Notes: a model not told the origin generated them from the sequence alone. A stretch of DNA of 42,593 bases from an uncultured bacterium (GCA_905215385.1 CAJMPY010000022.1:1-42593); one strand, 5' to 3'. Positions 24,364 to 33,169 are shown, counted from the first letter of the stretch. Numbers and translations: made by a program.

Positions 24364-24684
24364 TTATGCGGTGCGCCCCGAAAGCTCTTTGCGCATACCG
24401 CTCAGCGAGATCGAAATGGAACCCGACCGCGCGGTAGCAGTGAGTCGATCACCCTCGACTGACCCCGTGCATGTAAAGGGCGCCTTGCCCATCAAGACGT
24501 GGGAAATAGTACCCGAGAGTTCAAAGACATCGCCCTCAGCGCGGGCACTCGAGAGAGCGATATTGAGACCCCTGACGTTTAGTACTGCCCTGAGCACGCC
24601 GTTCACCCCATGTGAAAACGTCACCTCGCCGCGTTTACTCCCCACCGGCGTCTGGGCCGAAACCACATACGTACCCTCAAGCAT
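24364..24684 (-). CDS. Hypothetical protein, small beta-rich domain
   Basis: A 106-residue protein without signal peptide or Cys. ATG 24684 follows GAGGAGG directly; in-frame Met further upstream has no such site. The alternating pattern (EGTYVVSAQTPVGSKRGEVTF, ALSSARAEGDVFELSGTIS, APFTCTGSVEGDRLTATARS) suggests a small beta-barrel or lipocalin-like sheet. It lies between the hydrolase and feoB on the same strand, but has no recognised family or role. Confidence 0.75.
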   Translation of the reverse strand: MLEGTYVVSAQTPVGSKRGEVTFSHGVNGVLRAVLNVRGLNIALSSARAEGDVFELSGTISHVLMGKAPFTCTGSVEGDRLTATARSGSISISLSGMRKELSGRTA

Positions 24685-24731
24685 GGCTCCTCCTCTAAGC
24701 AGACTTTTTGAAACGGGCAAGTAGTCTACTT

Positions 24732-25631
24732 TTACATATGGCGCTCCAGGAAGCGGAAGGCTAGGCGAATCCAGGGACGGACCGCCACCTGCTTGTCCTC
24801 GTTGTCGACCGCGGTGTTGGCGTTGCCGAGCGAAAGGCCGTGGCCACCCTGGTCAAAGACGTGCATCTCGCATGCAACGCCCTCCTCGGCCATGCGCTGC
24901 GCAAACGGGTAGACCTGCGCGACCGGCGCCGTCTTGTCGTCCGAAACGCCCCACACAAAGGTCGGGGGCATCTGGCGCGAAACGTGCGTGGTAGGGCAAA
25001 TGTCGGTCAGGTGCTCATCGGTCGCCTCGCCGCCCGTCACCATCGACAGATAGTCGTTGAGCAAATCGCGTCCCGTCTTACCACCCGTCTTGGGCACGCG
25101 CAGGTCGATGCGCGGGTCGCGCGTCTGCATATCGCGCACATAGGCAAGGTCGAGCAACGGATAGCCCAGCACCACGGCGTCGGGACGAATATCCTCCGGA
25201 CGAGCCCCGGCAAGGCCCGCGAAGGGTCCGGTCTTCCACTGCGTTGCCAACGAGGCGCAGATCATGCCGCCCGCCGAGAAACCCACGATGCACACGCGCT
25301 TGGGATCGACATGCCACTCGTCGGCGTTGGCGCGCACGGTAGCGACCATCTTGGCGAGGTCCGCCTGCGGGTGCGGAAAGCTCACGTCGCCCGTGGCGCT
25401 CGTCACATAGTTGAGCACAAAGGCCTGGTAGCCGCGGTCCAAAAATGCAAACGCCACCGGGTCCTGCTCGTGCGGAGCGATATGCGTAAACCCGCCTCCG
25501 CCGCAGATGATCACCGCGGGGCGGCGGCCATTGGGCTTGTCGGGCAGCGGCTCGGCACCCAGATACGTAAACGTCGCCGGATAATCCTCGGTCGGCTCCT
25601 CGCCCCACAGCGCATGGTTCTCAATAATCAT
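24732..25631 (-). CDS. Alpha/beta hydrolase, esterase-like
   Basis: A 299-residue cytosolic hydrolase of the acetyl-xylan-esterase/BD-FAE-like group. The oxyanion region CGGGGFTHIAPHEQDPVAFAF, the nucleophile elbow GFSAGG, the acid-bearing VWGVSDDKTAPV and the catalytic His in DQGGHGLSLGN are all present. ATG 25631 follows GGAGGG by 7 bases; an open frame running on to 26600 across the EIIA gene is not real. Likely substrate: small acyl or carbohydrate esters. Single gene, divergent from EIIA(Glc). Confidence 0.9.
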   Translation of the reverse strand: MIIENHALWGEEPTEDYPATFTYLGAEPLPDKPNGRRPAVIICGGGGFTHIAPHEQDPVAFAFLDRGYQAFVLNYVTSATGDVSFPHPQADLAKMVATVRANADEWHVDPKRVCIVGFSAGGMICASLATQWKTGPFAGLAGARPEDIRPDAVVLGYPLLDLAYVRDMQTRDPRIDLRVPKTGGKTGRDLLNDYLSMVTGGEATDEHLTDICPTTHVSRQMPPTFVWGVSDDKTAPVAQVYPFAQRMAEEGVACEMHVFDQGGHGLSLGNANTAVDNEDKQVAVRPWIRLAFRFLERHM

Positions 25632-25817
25632 AGGTGCTCCCTCCGTGCGATTCGTACGCACTCGTTTTTCGCACCTTAGCGTACCCCACTTGAGCCCGCG
25701 GCGCAGAAACGCCCCCGCAATAAGTTGGCCATCAACTGATATATCACATAATCCCAGCTCAGGACCATCGTTAAGCAGCGTAAAATAGGAGCGCTGACCG
25801 TGCTGGGAAACACGTAC

Positions 25818-25827
25818 GAAACGTTTC
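25818..25827. promoter_or_regulatory. Palindrome GAAACGTTTC upstream of EIIA(Glc)
   Basis: A 10-bp perfect palindrome inside GGAAAC..GTTTCC, of the LacI-family operator type, about 50 bases before the EIIA start. A possible carbon-control site; no regulator gene is adjacent. Confidence 0.35.
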
Positions 25828-25877
25828 CGGCAAACCACACGCGTGCAACATGCGCGCCTGATACGTTGGAGGCATCT

Positions 25878-26441
25878 ATGGGTCTGCTCGATTCGCTCAA
25901 GTCCACGTTCACTTCGTCGGGCGAGGCGTCCGTTCCGCCCGCAGCAAGCTTCGCCACCCGCGAAGGCGTCATCTACGCTCCCGTCAACGGCGTGCTCGTC
26001 AATCTGAGTGAGGTTCCCGACGAGACCATCGCCTCGGGCATGCTCGGCCAGGGCTACGGCATCGAGCCCATTACCGGCACCATTTACGCCCCCGCCAACG
26101 GCCGTATCGGCGCCACCACCGTCACCAACCACTCCATCGGCATGATCACCGAGGACGGCCTGCGCGTGTTCATCCATGTTGGCCTGGGCACCGTGGAAAT
26201 GAACGGCAAGGGTTTTGCCCGCTTCGTCGAGATGGGCGACACGGTCAAGGCCGGCCAGCCGCTCATCAGCTTCGACCGCGACGCTATCAAGGCCGCCGGT
26301 CACGAGGACATCGTGACCGTCATCATCTCTGAGCTCGACCGCCTCAAGAGCATCGACCACGTCGGCGAGTCTGGCACGCTTATCGGCGGCAACCCGCTCG
26401 TCAAGCTTGGCGACCCGCTGCTGGTAGCCAAGACCAAGTAG
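25878..26441 (+). CDS. PTS EIIA(Glc)-type protein
   Basis: A 187-residue stand-alone phosphocarrier that takes phosphate from HPr and passes it to an EIIB; cytosolic. Family landmarks: YAPVNGVLVNLSEVPDETIASGMLG, GYGIEPITG, NHSIGM with His85, and RVFIHVGLGTVEMNGKGF with the phosphorylated His100. ATG 25878 follows TTGGAGG by 6 bases. No EIIB or EIIC gene is adjacent, so it must serve a distant permease or act in regulation, as in inducer exclusion. Ends with a terminator at 26479-26512. Confidence 0.93.
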   Translation: MGLLDSLKSTFTSSGEASVPPAASFATREGVIYAPVNGVLVNLSEVPDETIASGMLGQGYGIEPITGTIYAPANGRIGATTVTNHSIGMITEDGLRVFIHVGLGTVEMNGKGFARFVEMGDTVKAGQPLISFDRDAIKAAGHEDIVTVIISELDRLKSIDHVGESGTLIGGNPLVKLGDPLLVAKTK

Positions 26442-26478
26442 CCAGGTCCCGCGCACACAGCCAAAAGGCACCTCGTCA

Positions 26479-26512
26479 AGCGCCCGCGACCATTTGGCCG
26501 CGGGCGCTTTTC
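26479..26512 (+). terminator. Intrinsic terminator of the EIIA gene
   Basis: AGCGCCCGCG (26479-26488) pairs perfectly with CGCGGGCGCT (26499-26508), followed by TTTTCGTTT, 38 bases after the stop. Confidence 0.92.
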
Positions 26513-26621
26513 GTTTGAAAAACCATCCCGCCAATGCCTTATCTGTATAGCCCAAATGAGCCGAGCTGCTAGAATATCGAACTGTATGGATAACTATCAT
26601 TCAACCGTTATGGGAGGATAC

Positions 26622-28025
26622 GTGAACCGCACCAAAATCGCGCAGCTCTATGCCGATGCCGAGTCGCTCGGCGGCCAAACCGTCACCGTTGCCGGCTGGG
26701 TCAAGTCCGTCCGCGACATGAAGAACTTTGGCTTCGTTACGCTCAACGACGGCAGCTGCTTCCGCGACCTGCAGGTCGTCATGAACCGCGATGCACTCGA
26801 CAACTACGACGAGATCGCCCATCAAAACGTCTCGGCCGCACTCATTTGCACCGGCACCGTCAAGCTGACCCCCGATGCGCCCCAGCCTTTCGAGCTTTCT
26901 GCCACCTCCATCGAGATCGAGGGCGTCAGCGCCCCGGATTACCCGCTGCAGAAGAAGCGCGCAACCGTCGAGTTCCTGCGCACCCAGCAGCACCTGCGCC
27001 CGCGCACCAACCTGTTCCGCGCCGTCTTCCGCATTCGCTCTGTCGCGGCTGCCGCCATCCACCGCTTCTTCCAGGAGCAGGGCTTTGTCTACGTCAACAC
27101 CCCCATCATCACCACGAGCGACTGCGAGGGCGCCGGCGAGATGTTCCGCGTGACCACGCTCGACCCCAAAAATCCGCCCCTCACCGAGTCCGGCGAGGTC
27201 GACTGGAGCCAGGACTTCTTTGGCAAGCATGCGAGCCTCACCGTGTCCGGCCAGCTCAATGCCGAGAACTTTGCCATGGCCTTTGGCGACGTGTACACCT
27301 TTGGCCCCACCTTCCGTGCCGAGAACTCCAACACCACGCGCCACGCCGCCGAGTTTTGGATGATCGAGCCCGAGATGGCCTTTGCCGACCTTAACGACTA
27401 TATGGATAACGCCGAGGCCATGCTCAAGTATGTCCTCAAGGACGTCATGGCAACCTGCCCCGACGAGCTCAATATGCTCAACAAGTTTGTGGACAAGGGT
27501 CTGCTCGAGCGCCTGGACCATGTCGCCAACTCCGACTTTGCCCGCGTTACCTACACCGAGGCCGTCGAGATCCTGGAGCAGGCAGTCGCTGCTGGCCACC
27601 AGTTTGATTACCCCGTCAGCTGGGGCATCGACCTGCAGACCGAGCACGAGCGCTTCCTGACCGAGGAGCACTTTAAGCGACCGACTTTTGTGACCGACTA
27701 CCCGGCCGAGATCAAGGCCTTCTACATGCGCATGAACGAGGACGGCAAGACCGTCGCCGCCGCCGACTGCCTGGTGCCGGGCATCGGCGAGATCATCGGT
27801 GGCTCCCAGCGCGAGGAGCGCCTGGATCTGCTCGAGGCCCGCATCAAGGACCTGGGCATGAATCCCGAGCAGTACAAGTACTACCTTGACCTGCGCCGCT
27901 ACGGTTCCTGCAAGCACGCCGGCTACGGCTTGGGCTTCGAGCGCTTGGTCATGTATCTGACCGGCGTGGGCAACATCCGCGACGTCCTGCCGCACCCGCG
28001 CACCGTGGGCAACGCCGACTTCTAA
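26622..28025 (+). CDS. asnS: Asparagine-tRNA ligase
   Basis: Charges tRNA-Asn with asparagine; 467 residues. The N-terminal anticodon-binding OB domain (about 14-100) begins VTVAGWVKSVRDMKNFGFV, followed by the class II catalytic core with motif 2 (GPTFRAENSNTTRHAAEFWMIEPE, in parts) and motif 3 GLGFERLVMYLTG. EFWM/IEPEMAF marks AsnRS rather than AspRS. Start: GTG 26622 just behind GGGAGGATA. In-frame Met codons 26556-26610 lack a ribosome site. Having AsnRS suggests direct Asn-tRNA charging. Single gene ending with a strong terminator at 28067. Confidence 0.97.
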   Translation: MNRTKIAQLYADAESLGGQTVTVAGWVKSVRDMKNFGFVTLNDGSCFRDLQVVMNRDALDNYDEIAHQNVSAALICTGTVKLTPDAPQPFELSATSIEIEGVSAPDYPLQKKRATVEFLRTQQHLRPRTNLFRAVFRIRSVAAAAIHRFFQEQGFVYVNTPIITTSDCEGAGEMFRVTTLDPKNPPLTESGEVDWSQDFFGKHASLTVSGQLNAENFAMAFGDVYTFGPTFRAENSNTTRHAAEFWMIEPEMAFADLNDYMDNAEAMLKYVLKDVMATCPDELNMLNKFVDKGLLERLDHVANSDFARVTYTEAVEILEQAVAAGHQFDYPVSWGIDLQTEHERFLTEEHFKRPTFVTDYPAEIKAFYMRMNEDGKTVAAADCLVPGIGEIIGGSQREERLDLLEARIKDLGMNPEQYKYYLDLRRYGSCKHAGYGLGFERLVMYLTGVGNIRDVLPHPRTVGNADF

Positions 28026-28066
28026 TCGCCACAGCGCCACCAAACGCGTTCCAGCGCATCACGCCA

Positions 28067-28098
28067 GCGCCTCTCGGCAAGCCGAGGGGCGCTTTTTT
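28067..28098 (+). terminator. Intrinsic terminator of asnS
   Basis: GCGCCTCTCGGC (28067-28078) pairs with GCCGAGGGGCGC (28081-28092), followed by six T. Confidence 0.95.
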
Positions 28099-28274
28099 CA
28101 ACAGTATCCGTCAAGCTTTTGGCAAGATTTTGGTCAGTTGAGCAGGGCTGTTGAAAACTCGACCCGCCGCTTGCCGACGACTACCGACCGCCCGGAGCGT
28201 CCTGCACCCCTGGGAAAGCCCCGCGCCCTAGGCTCCATACCGTCGCCACCCAAAACGGAAAGGACGTGGACGCC

Positions 28275-29060
28275 ATGACCGAAACCGCTGTTGAAACTTA
28301 CGAGACCACGACGAGGGGCGCCGCCTCGATGGCAGCCTATCGCGCCGTTCGCATCCTGCAACTATTAAGCGAAAACACCGGCGAGGACAAGGCCATGCTT
28401 TCCGATGAGTTGATCCGGCGTCTCGCCCATCCCGACGACCCCGCCCGCATGCCCATCTCGGCGGCGCGGCGCAGCATCTACACCGCCATCTCCGCACTTC
28501 GCCATGCCGGATACGAAATTGAATACAAGCGCGGCGTGGGGTATCGGCTCTTGACCCGTCCGCTCACCGACGAAGAGATCATCCGGCTCCACGGCATGGT
28601 CATGCGCAACCGCTCTACGCCCATCGCCATTCGAAAAAGCATGGCGCAGCACCTGGTCGCCATGGCGAGTGCCGACGTTCGCGGCTACCTCGATGCACCC
28701 GAGCCTGCTCCAAGCGCAGGCGACAAATCCACCAAGGCCACACGCACGCCCGTCAAGCGCATCGATGCCTGCGAGCTCATCGAGCAGGCCATCGACCACG
28801 GAACCACGGTGAGTTTTGATATTTCGAGTGTCACGGCACGCGGAGAGGTCGAAGTGGCGCGGATGACACTCCGGCCCTTTGCCATCAAGCAACGAGACGG
28901 CATCTCGTATTTGCTGGGAACGGTCTATGACGCGCGAGGCGCCGACGACACGCTGCGTACCGTAGAGATTGGCCGCATGAGAAACGTCACCACGCGTCTC
29001 CTCGACGGCAAGAAGCTCTTCGCCGCCCTGGACGAGGACGACACCTCGTCAGCCGCATAA
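28275..29060 (+). CDS. WYL-type transcriptional regulator
   Basis: A 261-residue protein with an N-terminal winged helix (about 20-95; RRSIYTAISALRHAGYEIEYKRGVGYRLLTRPLTDEEI) followed by a linker and a C-terminal ligand-sensing region (about 170-255; MTLRPFAIKQRDGISYLLGTVYD) of the WYL type, though the literal W-Y-L triad is not conserved. ATG 28275 is 10 bases past AAAGGA; GTG 28266 is too close. It precedes a TrpXYZ-like ABC operon on the same strand, and may control that operon or itself; no operator was identified. Cytosolic DNA-binding regulator. Confidence 0.8.
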   Translation: MTETAVETYETTTRGAASMAAYRAVRILQLLSENTGEDKAMLSDELIRRLAHPDDPARMPISAARRSIYTAISALRHAGYEIEYKRGVGYRLLTRPLTDEEIIRLHGMVMRNRSTPIAIRKSMAQHLVAMASADVRGYLDAPEPAPSAGDKSTKATRTPVKRIDACELIEQAIDHGTTVSFDISSVTARGEVEVARMTLRPFAIKQRDGISYLLGTVYDARGADDTLRTVEIGRMRNVTTRLLDGKKLFAALDEDDTSSAA

Positions 29061-29129
29061 GACCCTCCGCCGCCCATTCGACTACCCGTACCGCCCATCC
29101 GATTCTGTATTAAAAAACCCGCCAGGCTG

Positions 29130-29157
29130 TTGTAAAAATGGACATCAGCGCTACTAT
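29130..29157 (+). promoter_or_regulatory. Promoter of the ABC importer operon
   Basis: TTGTAA (29130-29135) and TACTAT (29152-29157), 16 bases apart, start a leader of about 55 nt that holds a small TGCACT..AGTGCA hairpin before the lipoprotein gene. Confidence 0.6.
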
Positions 29158-29220
29158 AGTTCCACTTGCACTTTGTCCCAGTGCAGTGTTTCCAGCCATT
29201 TTTATACTGGGGGTAATGAT

Positions 29221-30201
29221 ATGAAGGACATCACCATCAGCCGCAGGAGCCTTCTGGTCTCCGCCGGTCTGCTCGCGCTCGCCCCGCTCGCCGGATGCGG
29301 CGGCAACTCTGGTTCCGGCTCTGCTGCCGCCGGTTCCGACTACACCATCGGCGTTCTGCAACTCACCGAGCACTCCGCACTCGATGCCGCCAACGACGGC
29401 TTTGTCAAGGCCATCAAGGAGAGCGGCCTTAAGGTCAAGATCGACCAGAAGAACGCCCAGAACGACCAGTCCACGTGTAAGTCCATTGCCGACAAGTTTG
29501 TGGGCGACAACGTCAACCTGATTTATGCCATCGCCACGCCCGCCGCGCAGGCTGCCGCCGGCGCCACGGCCGATATCCCCATCGTGGGCTGTGCCATCAC
29601 CGACTACGCCGCCTCCGGCCTGGTCCAGGACAACGACAAGCCCGGCACCAACGTCACGGGCGCTTCCGACCTCACCCCAGTCGCCGAGCAGCTCGAGATG
29701 ATGCAGAAGGTCCTGCCCGACGTTAAAAAGGTCGGCCTGCTCTACTGCACCGCCGAGTCCAACTCCGACGTCCAGATCAAAGCCGCCAAGAAGGAGCTCA
29801 ACAAGCTGGGCCTCGAGTACACCGATTTCACCGTCTCGAGCTCCAACGAGATCCAGTCCGTCGTCGAGTCCGCCGTGGGCAAGGTCGACGCGCTCTACTC
29901 CCCCACCGACAACACCATCGCCGCGGGCGCTTCGCAGGTCGGTCAGATCTGCAAGGAGAACAAGCTCCCCTTCGTGACTGGCGAGGAGGGTATGTGCATG
30001 GCCGGCGGCCTGTTCACCCTCTCCATCAACTATGAGGACCTGGGCTACGCCGCGGGCGAGATGGCCGTTAAGATCCTGAAGGGCGAGGCCAAGCCCGAAG
30101 ACATGCCGATCAAGCACCTCTCGAGCAAGAACCTGGTCGTCGTCAAGAACGACGAGATGGCCGAGGCGTTGGGCATCGACCTTTCCGCCCTGGACGAGTA
30201 G
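29221..30201 (+). CDS. ABC transporter substrate-binding lipoprotein, TrpX-like
   Basis: A 326-residue binding protein of the ABC_sub_bind (TrpX) family; binds a small ligand outside the membrane and delivers it to the permease at 30405. The signal ends in the lipobox LAGC with Cys26; Arg8-Arg9 in SRRSLL resemble a Tat signal, so export could be folded. Family signatures: IGVLQLTEHSALDAANDGF, IYAIATPAAQAA, PGTNVTG, LPDVKKVGLLYC, ALYSPTDNTI and NYEDLGYAAGEMAVKIL. ATG 29221 behind a GGGGGT element. Relatives import tryptophan or other amino acids, so the ligand here is plausible but unproven. Confidence 0.88.
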   Translation: MKDITISRRSLLVSAGLLALAPLAGCGGNSGSGSAAAGSDYTIGVLQLTEHSALDAANDGFVKAIKESGLKVKIDQKNAQNDQSTCKSIADKFVGDNVNLIYAIATPAAQAAAGATADIPIVGCAITDYAASGLVQDNDKPGTNVTGASDLTPVAEQLEMMQKVLPDVKKVGLLYCTAESNSDVQIKAAKKELNKLGLEYTDFTVSSSNEIQSVVESAVGKVDALYSPTDNTIAAGASQVGQICKENKLPFVTGEEGMCMAGGLFTLSINYEDLGYAAGEMAVKILKGEAKPEDMPIKHLSSKNLVVVKNDEMAEALGIDLSALDE

Positions 30202-30271
30202 CACCATGCGCCGTAACGCATCTAGGGTTCGTTCTCGCCCATAGCTGCGTTATTCAATATCTGAGCCATTG

Positions 30272-30305
30272 GGGCGAACGTCATAGACCGGCGTTCGCCC
30301 TGCTT
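30272..30305 (+). terminator. Weak hairpin between lipoprotein and permease genes
   Basis: GGGCGAACG (30272-30280) pairs with CGTTCGCCC (30292-30300), then TGCTTG. The poor U tract suggests partial termination or mRNA protection, which would allow more binding protein than permease. Confidence 0.55.
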
Positions 30306-30404
30306 GTTTCAGATATAACAAAACGTTTGCCTGCCGTTCTTATATTCATTGTTACCGCTATTATGGAACATCACGTGTCCACCCTATCCTAGGAGGTATG
30401 AAGC

Positions 30405-31328
30405 ATGCTCATTGCATTGCAGGGCGCCGTTTCGCAGGGCGTCCTCTGGGGCATTATGGTGCTTGGCGTGTTTATCACGTTCCGCCTGCTCGACATCCCC
30501 GATATGACCTGCGACGGCAGCTTTGCCCTCGGCGGCTGCGTCTGCGCCGTACTCATCGTCAATAACAACGTCGACCCGCTGCTCGCCGTGCTGGCCGGTA
30601 TGTGCGCCGGCGCCATCGCGGGCGCCGTCACGGGCATTCTGACCACCGTCTTTGAGATTCCCGCGATCCTCGCCGGAATCCTCACCCAGATCAGCCTGTG
30701 GTCCATCAACCTACGCATCATGGGCAAGTCCAATACGCCCATTCTTGCCAAGGGCACCGTGTTCTCGGCCGTCAGCAATATGACCGGTCTGCCGCAGTCC
30801 ACCGTTGCCATCATCTTGGGCATCCTGCTCGCCGTGGCTATCGTTGCCATCCTGTATTGGTTCTTTGGCACCGAGATCGGCTCGGCGCTGCGCGCCACCG
30901 GCAACAACGAGTACATGATCCGCGCCCTGGGCGTCAACACCAACTCCACCAAGATGATCGCCCTCGTGCTCTCCAACGCCCTCATCGGCCTTTCGGGCGC
31001 GCTCATCTGCCAGAGCCAGAAGTATGCCGACATTGGTATGGGCACCGGTGCCATCGTTATCGGTCTTGCCGCCATTGTTATCGGTGAGGTGCTCGGCCGT
31101 CTGCTGCCCGGCGGCCTCACGCAGTTTAGCGTCCGTCTTGCCTCCGCCGTCTTTGGCTCCGTGGTGTACTTCCTTATCCGCGCCATCGTGCTGCAGTTGG
31201 GCATGGACGCCAACGACATGAAGCTGCTCTCCGCTGTGATTGTCGCTGTGGCTCTGTGCGTGCCCGTGGTTTGGGAGCGTTATAAGCTCCGCAGCTCCTA
31301 CACGAAGGGGGATGAGGCAGATGCTTAA
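30405..31328 (+). CDS. ABC transporter permease, TrpY-like
   Basis: A 307-residue inner-membrane permease with about 8-9 hydrophobic segments, of the branched-chain-type (BPD_transp_2) family. Typical parts: the N-terminal GIMVLGVFITFRLLDIPDMTCDGSFALGG, FGTEIGSALRATGNNEYMIRALG (the cytosolic EAA-type coupling loop) and GTGAIVIGLAAIVIGE. ATG 30405 follows TAGGAGG. The last 8 bases overlap the ATPase start, so translation is coupled. Together the three genes form a TrpXYZ-like importer. Confidence 0.9.
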   Translation: MLIALQGAVSQGVLWGIMVLGVFITFRLLDIPDMTCDGSFALGGCVCAVLIVNNNVDPLLAVLAGMCAGAIAGAVTGILTTVFEIPAILAGILTQISLWSINLRIMGKSNTPILAKGTVFSAVSNMTGLPQSTVAIILGILLAVAIVAILYWFFGTEIGSALRATGNNEYMIRALGVNTNSTKMIALVLSNALIGLSGALICQSQKYADIGMGTGAIVIGLAAIVIGEVLGRLLPGGLTQFSVRLASAVFGSVVYFLIRAIVLQLGMDANDMKLLSAVIVAVALCVPVVWERYKLRSSYTKGDEADA

Positions 31329-32115
31329 GCTCTCGCACGTCAAGAAGACCTTTAACAAGGGCACCGTCACCGAAAAGCGCGCGCTCACCGGCGTCGACCT
31401 CACCCTGAATGACGGCGACTTTGTAACCGTGATCGGCGGCAACGGCGCCGGCAAGTCCACGCTGCTCAACATGATCGCCGGCGTGTACCCGCTCGATTCG
31501 GGCGTTATTGAGCTCGACGGCACCGATATCTCGCGCCTGAGCGAGTCGCAGCGCGCCAAGTACCTGGGCCGCGTGTTTCAGGACCCCATGCGCGGTACCG
31601 CTGCCGACATGCAAATCGCCGAGAACCTGGCCCTCGCCAAGCGTCGCGGCCAGCGTCGCGGCCTTTCGTGGGGCGTCACCAAGGCCGAGAAAGATGAGTA
31701 CGTTGAGCTACTCAAGCGCCTGGACCTTGGTCTGGACACGCGTCTCAACGCCAAGGTCGGCCTGCTCTCGGGCGGCCAACGCCAGGCGCTCACCCTGCTG
31801 ATGGCCACGCTCACCAGGCCGCGCCTGCTGCTGCTCGACGAGCACACCGCGGCCCTCGACCCCAAGACGGCCTCTAAGGTGCTCAACCTGACCGAGGAGA
31901 TCGTCGACGAGAACCACCTGACCACGCTCATGGTCACGCACAACATGAACGACGCTATCCGTCTGGGCAACCGTCTGATCATGATGCACGAAGGCCACGT
32001 GATCTACGACGTGGCCGGTGACGAGAAGAAGTCGCTCACCGTGGCCGACCTGCTGCAGAAGTTCGAGGAGGTCTCGGGCGGCGAGCTCGCCAACGACCGC
32101 ATGCTGCTAAGCTAA
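31321..32115 (+). CDS. ABC transporter ATP-binding protein, TrpZ-like
   Basis: A 264-residue nucleotide-binding subunit. Walker A GGNGAGKST (39-47), signature LLSGGQRQALTLLMATL (about 150), Walker B RLLLLDEHTAALDP (about 172) and H-loop MVTHNMNDAI are all intact. ATG 31321 overlaps the permease stop by 8 bases. It powers import by the permease/binding-protein pair. A family R1 and a family R2 hairpin, then a strong terminator-type hairpin (32232-32263), follow. Confidence 0.95.
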   Translation: MLKLSHVKKTFNKGTVTEKRALTGVDLTLNDGDFVTVIGGNGAGKSTLLNMIAGVYPLDSGVIELDGTDISRLSESQRAKYLGRVFQDPMRGTAADMQIAENLALAKRRGQRRGLSWGVTKAEKDEYVELLKRLDLGLDTRLNAKVGLLSGGQRQALTLLMATLTRPRLLLLDEHTAALDPKTASKVLNLTEEIVDENHLTTLMVTHNMNDAIRLGNRLIMMHEGHVIYDVAGDEKKSLTVADLLQKFEEVSGGELANDRMLLS

Positions 32116-32153
32116 ACCTACCAAAAAGGGACAGGTTTATTTTGGCAGGTTTT
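32114..32153. repeat. Small hairpin repeat, GGGACAGG loop (family R1)
   Basis: AAACCTACCAAAA and TTTTGGCAGGTTT (one mismatch) enclose the loop AGGGACAGGTTTA; the stop codon of the ATPase gene overlaps its first base. Same element as at 3340-3364. Confidence 0.85.
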
Positions 32154-32168
32154 ATCTGCGCAAACGTC

Positions 32169-32208
32169 AAAACCGCCGCAAAGGGACAGACGCCCTTGCG
32201 GCGGTTTT
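32169..32208 (+). repeat. Family R2 hairpin after the ABC operon (terminator-like)
   Basis: AAAACCGCCGCAAAGGG and CCCTTGCGGCGGTTTT pair around ACAGACG. The loop area keeps AAGGGACAG, the mark of family R2 (other copies 33075, 35805, 37818, 39528). The T run allows termination on the plus strand. Confidence 0.85.
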
Positions 32209-32231
32209 CGCTAACCCCCATATCGAGCACA

Positions 32232-32263
32232 GAAGCCCGTCCGAATTTGATCGGACGGGCTTC
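32232..32263 (+). terminator. Perfect hairpin upstream of mscS
   Basis: GAAGCCCGTCCGA (32232-32244) pairs with TCGGACGGGCTTC (32251-32263), loop ATTTGA. It ends the region after the ABC operon; the U tract is short. Confidence 0.75.
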
Positions 32264-32307
32264 TTGATGGGTATCATGGTTGGACGATCATTAGGAGGTT
32301 TCTCTAC

Positions 32308-33075
32308 ATGGAATTGTTTGAGCCGATTCTTCATTTCTTTGCACAACGATGGGTCCACAACATTATCTGGGCAGGTATCTTGGCCATCGGCACCGCCGTT
32401 GCCGCCAAGGTCGCGTCCAAGACCCTGTACCACCTGCTCAACCGCGACGATAACCCACTCCCTTCATCAAGCATCTTCATCAACATCGCGCGCGCCGTCA
32501 TTTGGATGATCGGCGGCAGCTTTATCCTCGACAACTGCTTTGGCATTAATGCAAACGCCCTCGTCGCCGCTCTTGGCGTCGGCGGCATCGCCATCTCGCT
32601 CGGCTTTCAGGACACGCTGTCAAACCTTATCGGTGGCATGCAGGTGACCTTTATGGGCATCATCAAACCCGGCGACAATATCGAGGTCGGCGGCGTGACG
32701 GGCGTGGTCCAAGATATCACCTGGCGCCATACGACCATCGAGGACGCCTGCGGGCAGACCATCATCGTCCCCAACTCAAATATCTCCAAGAACACGCTCG
32801 TGCACCTCATGCCCTTTGGGCGCGTTGCCGTGCCCGTTGCCGTAAAGGACACGTCCAAGTGGGCCTCGTTGGACGCGCTGGCAGATGAGCTTACCGACGC
32901 CACCAAGGCCGCGGTGCTTCCCATCTCTGGCTTTGACAAGGAGCCCTACGTGCTCTTTAGCGAGATCGGCGACTTTGGCGTCAAGGGCAAAATCATCTTT
33001 ATCGTCAGCGACGACAGCACCACTTTCACGGCAGCCGACGCTTGCATCCGCGCCATCGCCCCCATCATCGCCTAA
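32308..33075 (+). CDS. MscS-family mechanosensitive channel
   Basis: A 255-residue small-conductance channel that releases solutes on osmotic downshock. About three membrane helices: 18-40, 55-77 and the pore helix at about 85-115 (ALGVGGIAISLGFQDTLSNLIGG), followed by the beta domain starting FMGIIKPGDNIEVGGVTGVVQDI and the alpha/beta cytosolic vestibule part with IIVPNSNI. ATG 32308 follows TAGGAGG. The stop codon overlaps a family R2 hairpin that may end its transcript. Confidence 0.93.
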   Translation: MELFEPILHFFAQRWVHNIIWAGILAIGTAVAAKVASKTLYHLLNRDDNPLPSSSIFINIARAVIWMIGGSFILDNCFGINANALVAALGVGGIAISLGFQDTLSNLIGGMQVTFMGIIKPGDNIEVGGVTGVVQDITWRHTTIEDACGQTIIVPNSNISKNTLVHLMPFGRVAVPVAVKDTSKWASLDALADELTDATKAAVLPISGFDKEPYVLFSEIGDFGVKGKIIFIVSDDSTTFTAADACIRAIAPIIA

Positions 33076-33113
33076 AACCACCGCAAAGGGGACAGGCACC
33101 ATTGTGGTGGTTT
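33075..33113 (+). repeat. Family R2 hairpin at the mscS stop (terminator-like)
   Basis: AAACCACCGCAAAGGGG and ATTGTGGTGGTTT enclose ACAGGCACC. The first base is the last base of the mscS stop codon. Stem plus TTT gives a weak terminator shape. Confidence 0.85.
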
Positions 33114-33169
33114 CGCATCGTGGTACCATGGTTCATATCGTTGTTTAAACGACTAAGGGAGTAGACACC

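Noticed and set aside
24732..26600. A 622-codon frame extending the hydrolase upstream through the EIIA and asnS leader
   Set aside because: The hydrolase has a clear GGAGGG-ATG at 25631, and the extension is antisense to EIIA(Glc).
26601..28043. A 480-codon minus-strand frame opposite asnS
   Set aside because: Antisense shadow of a conserved tRNA ligase; no domain.
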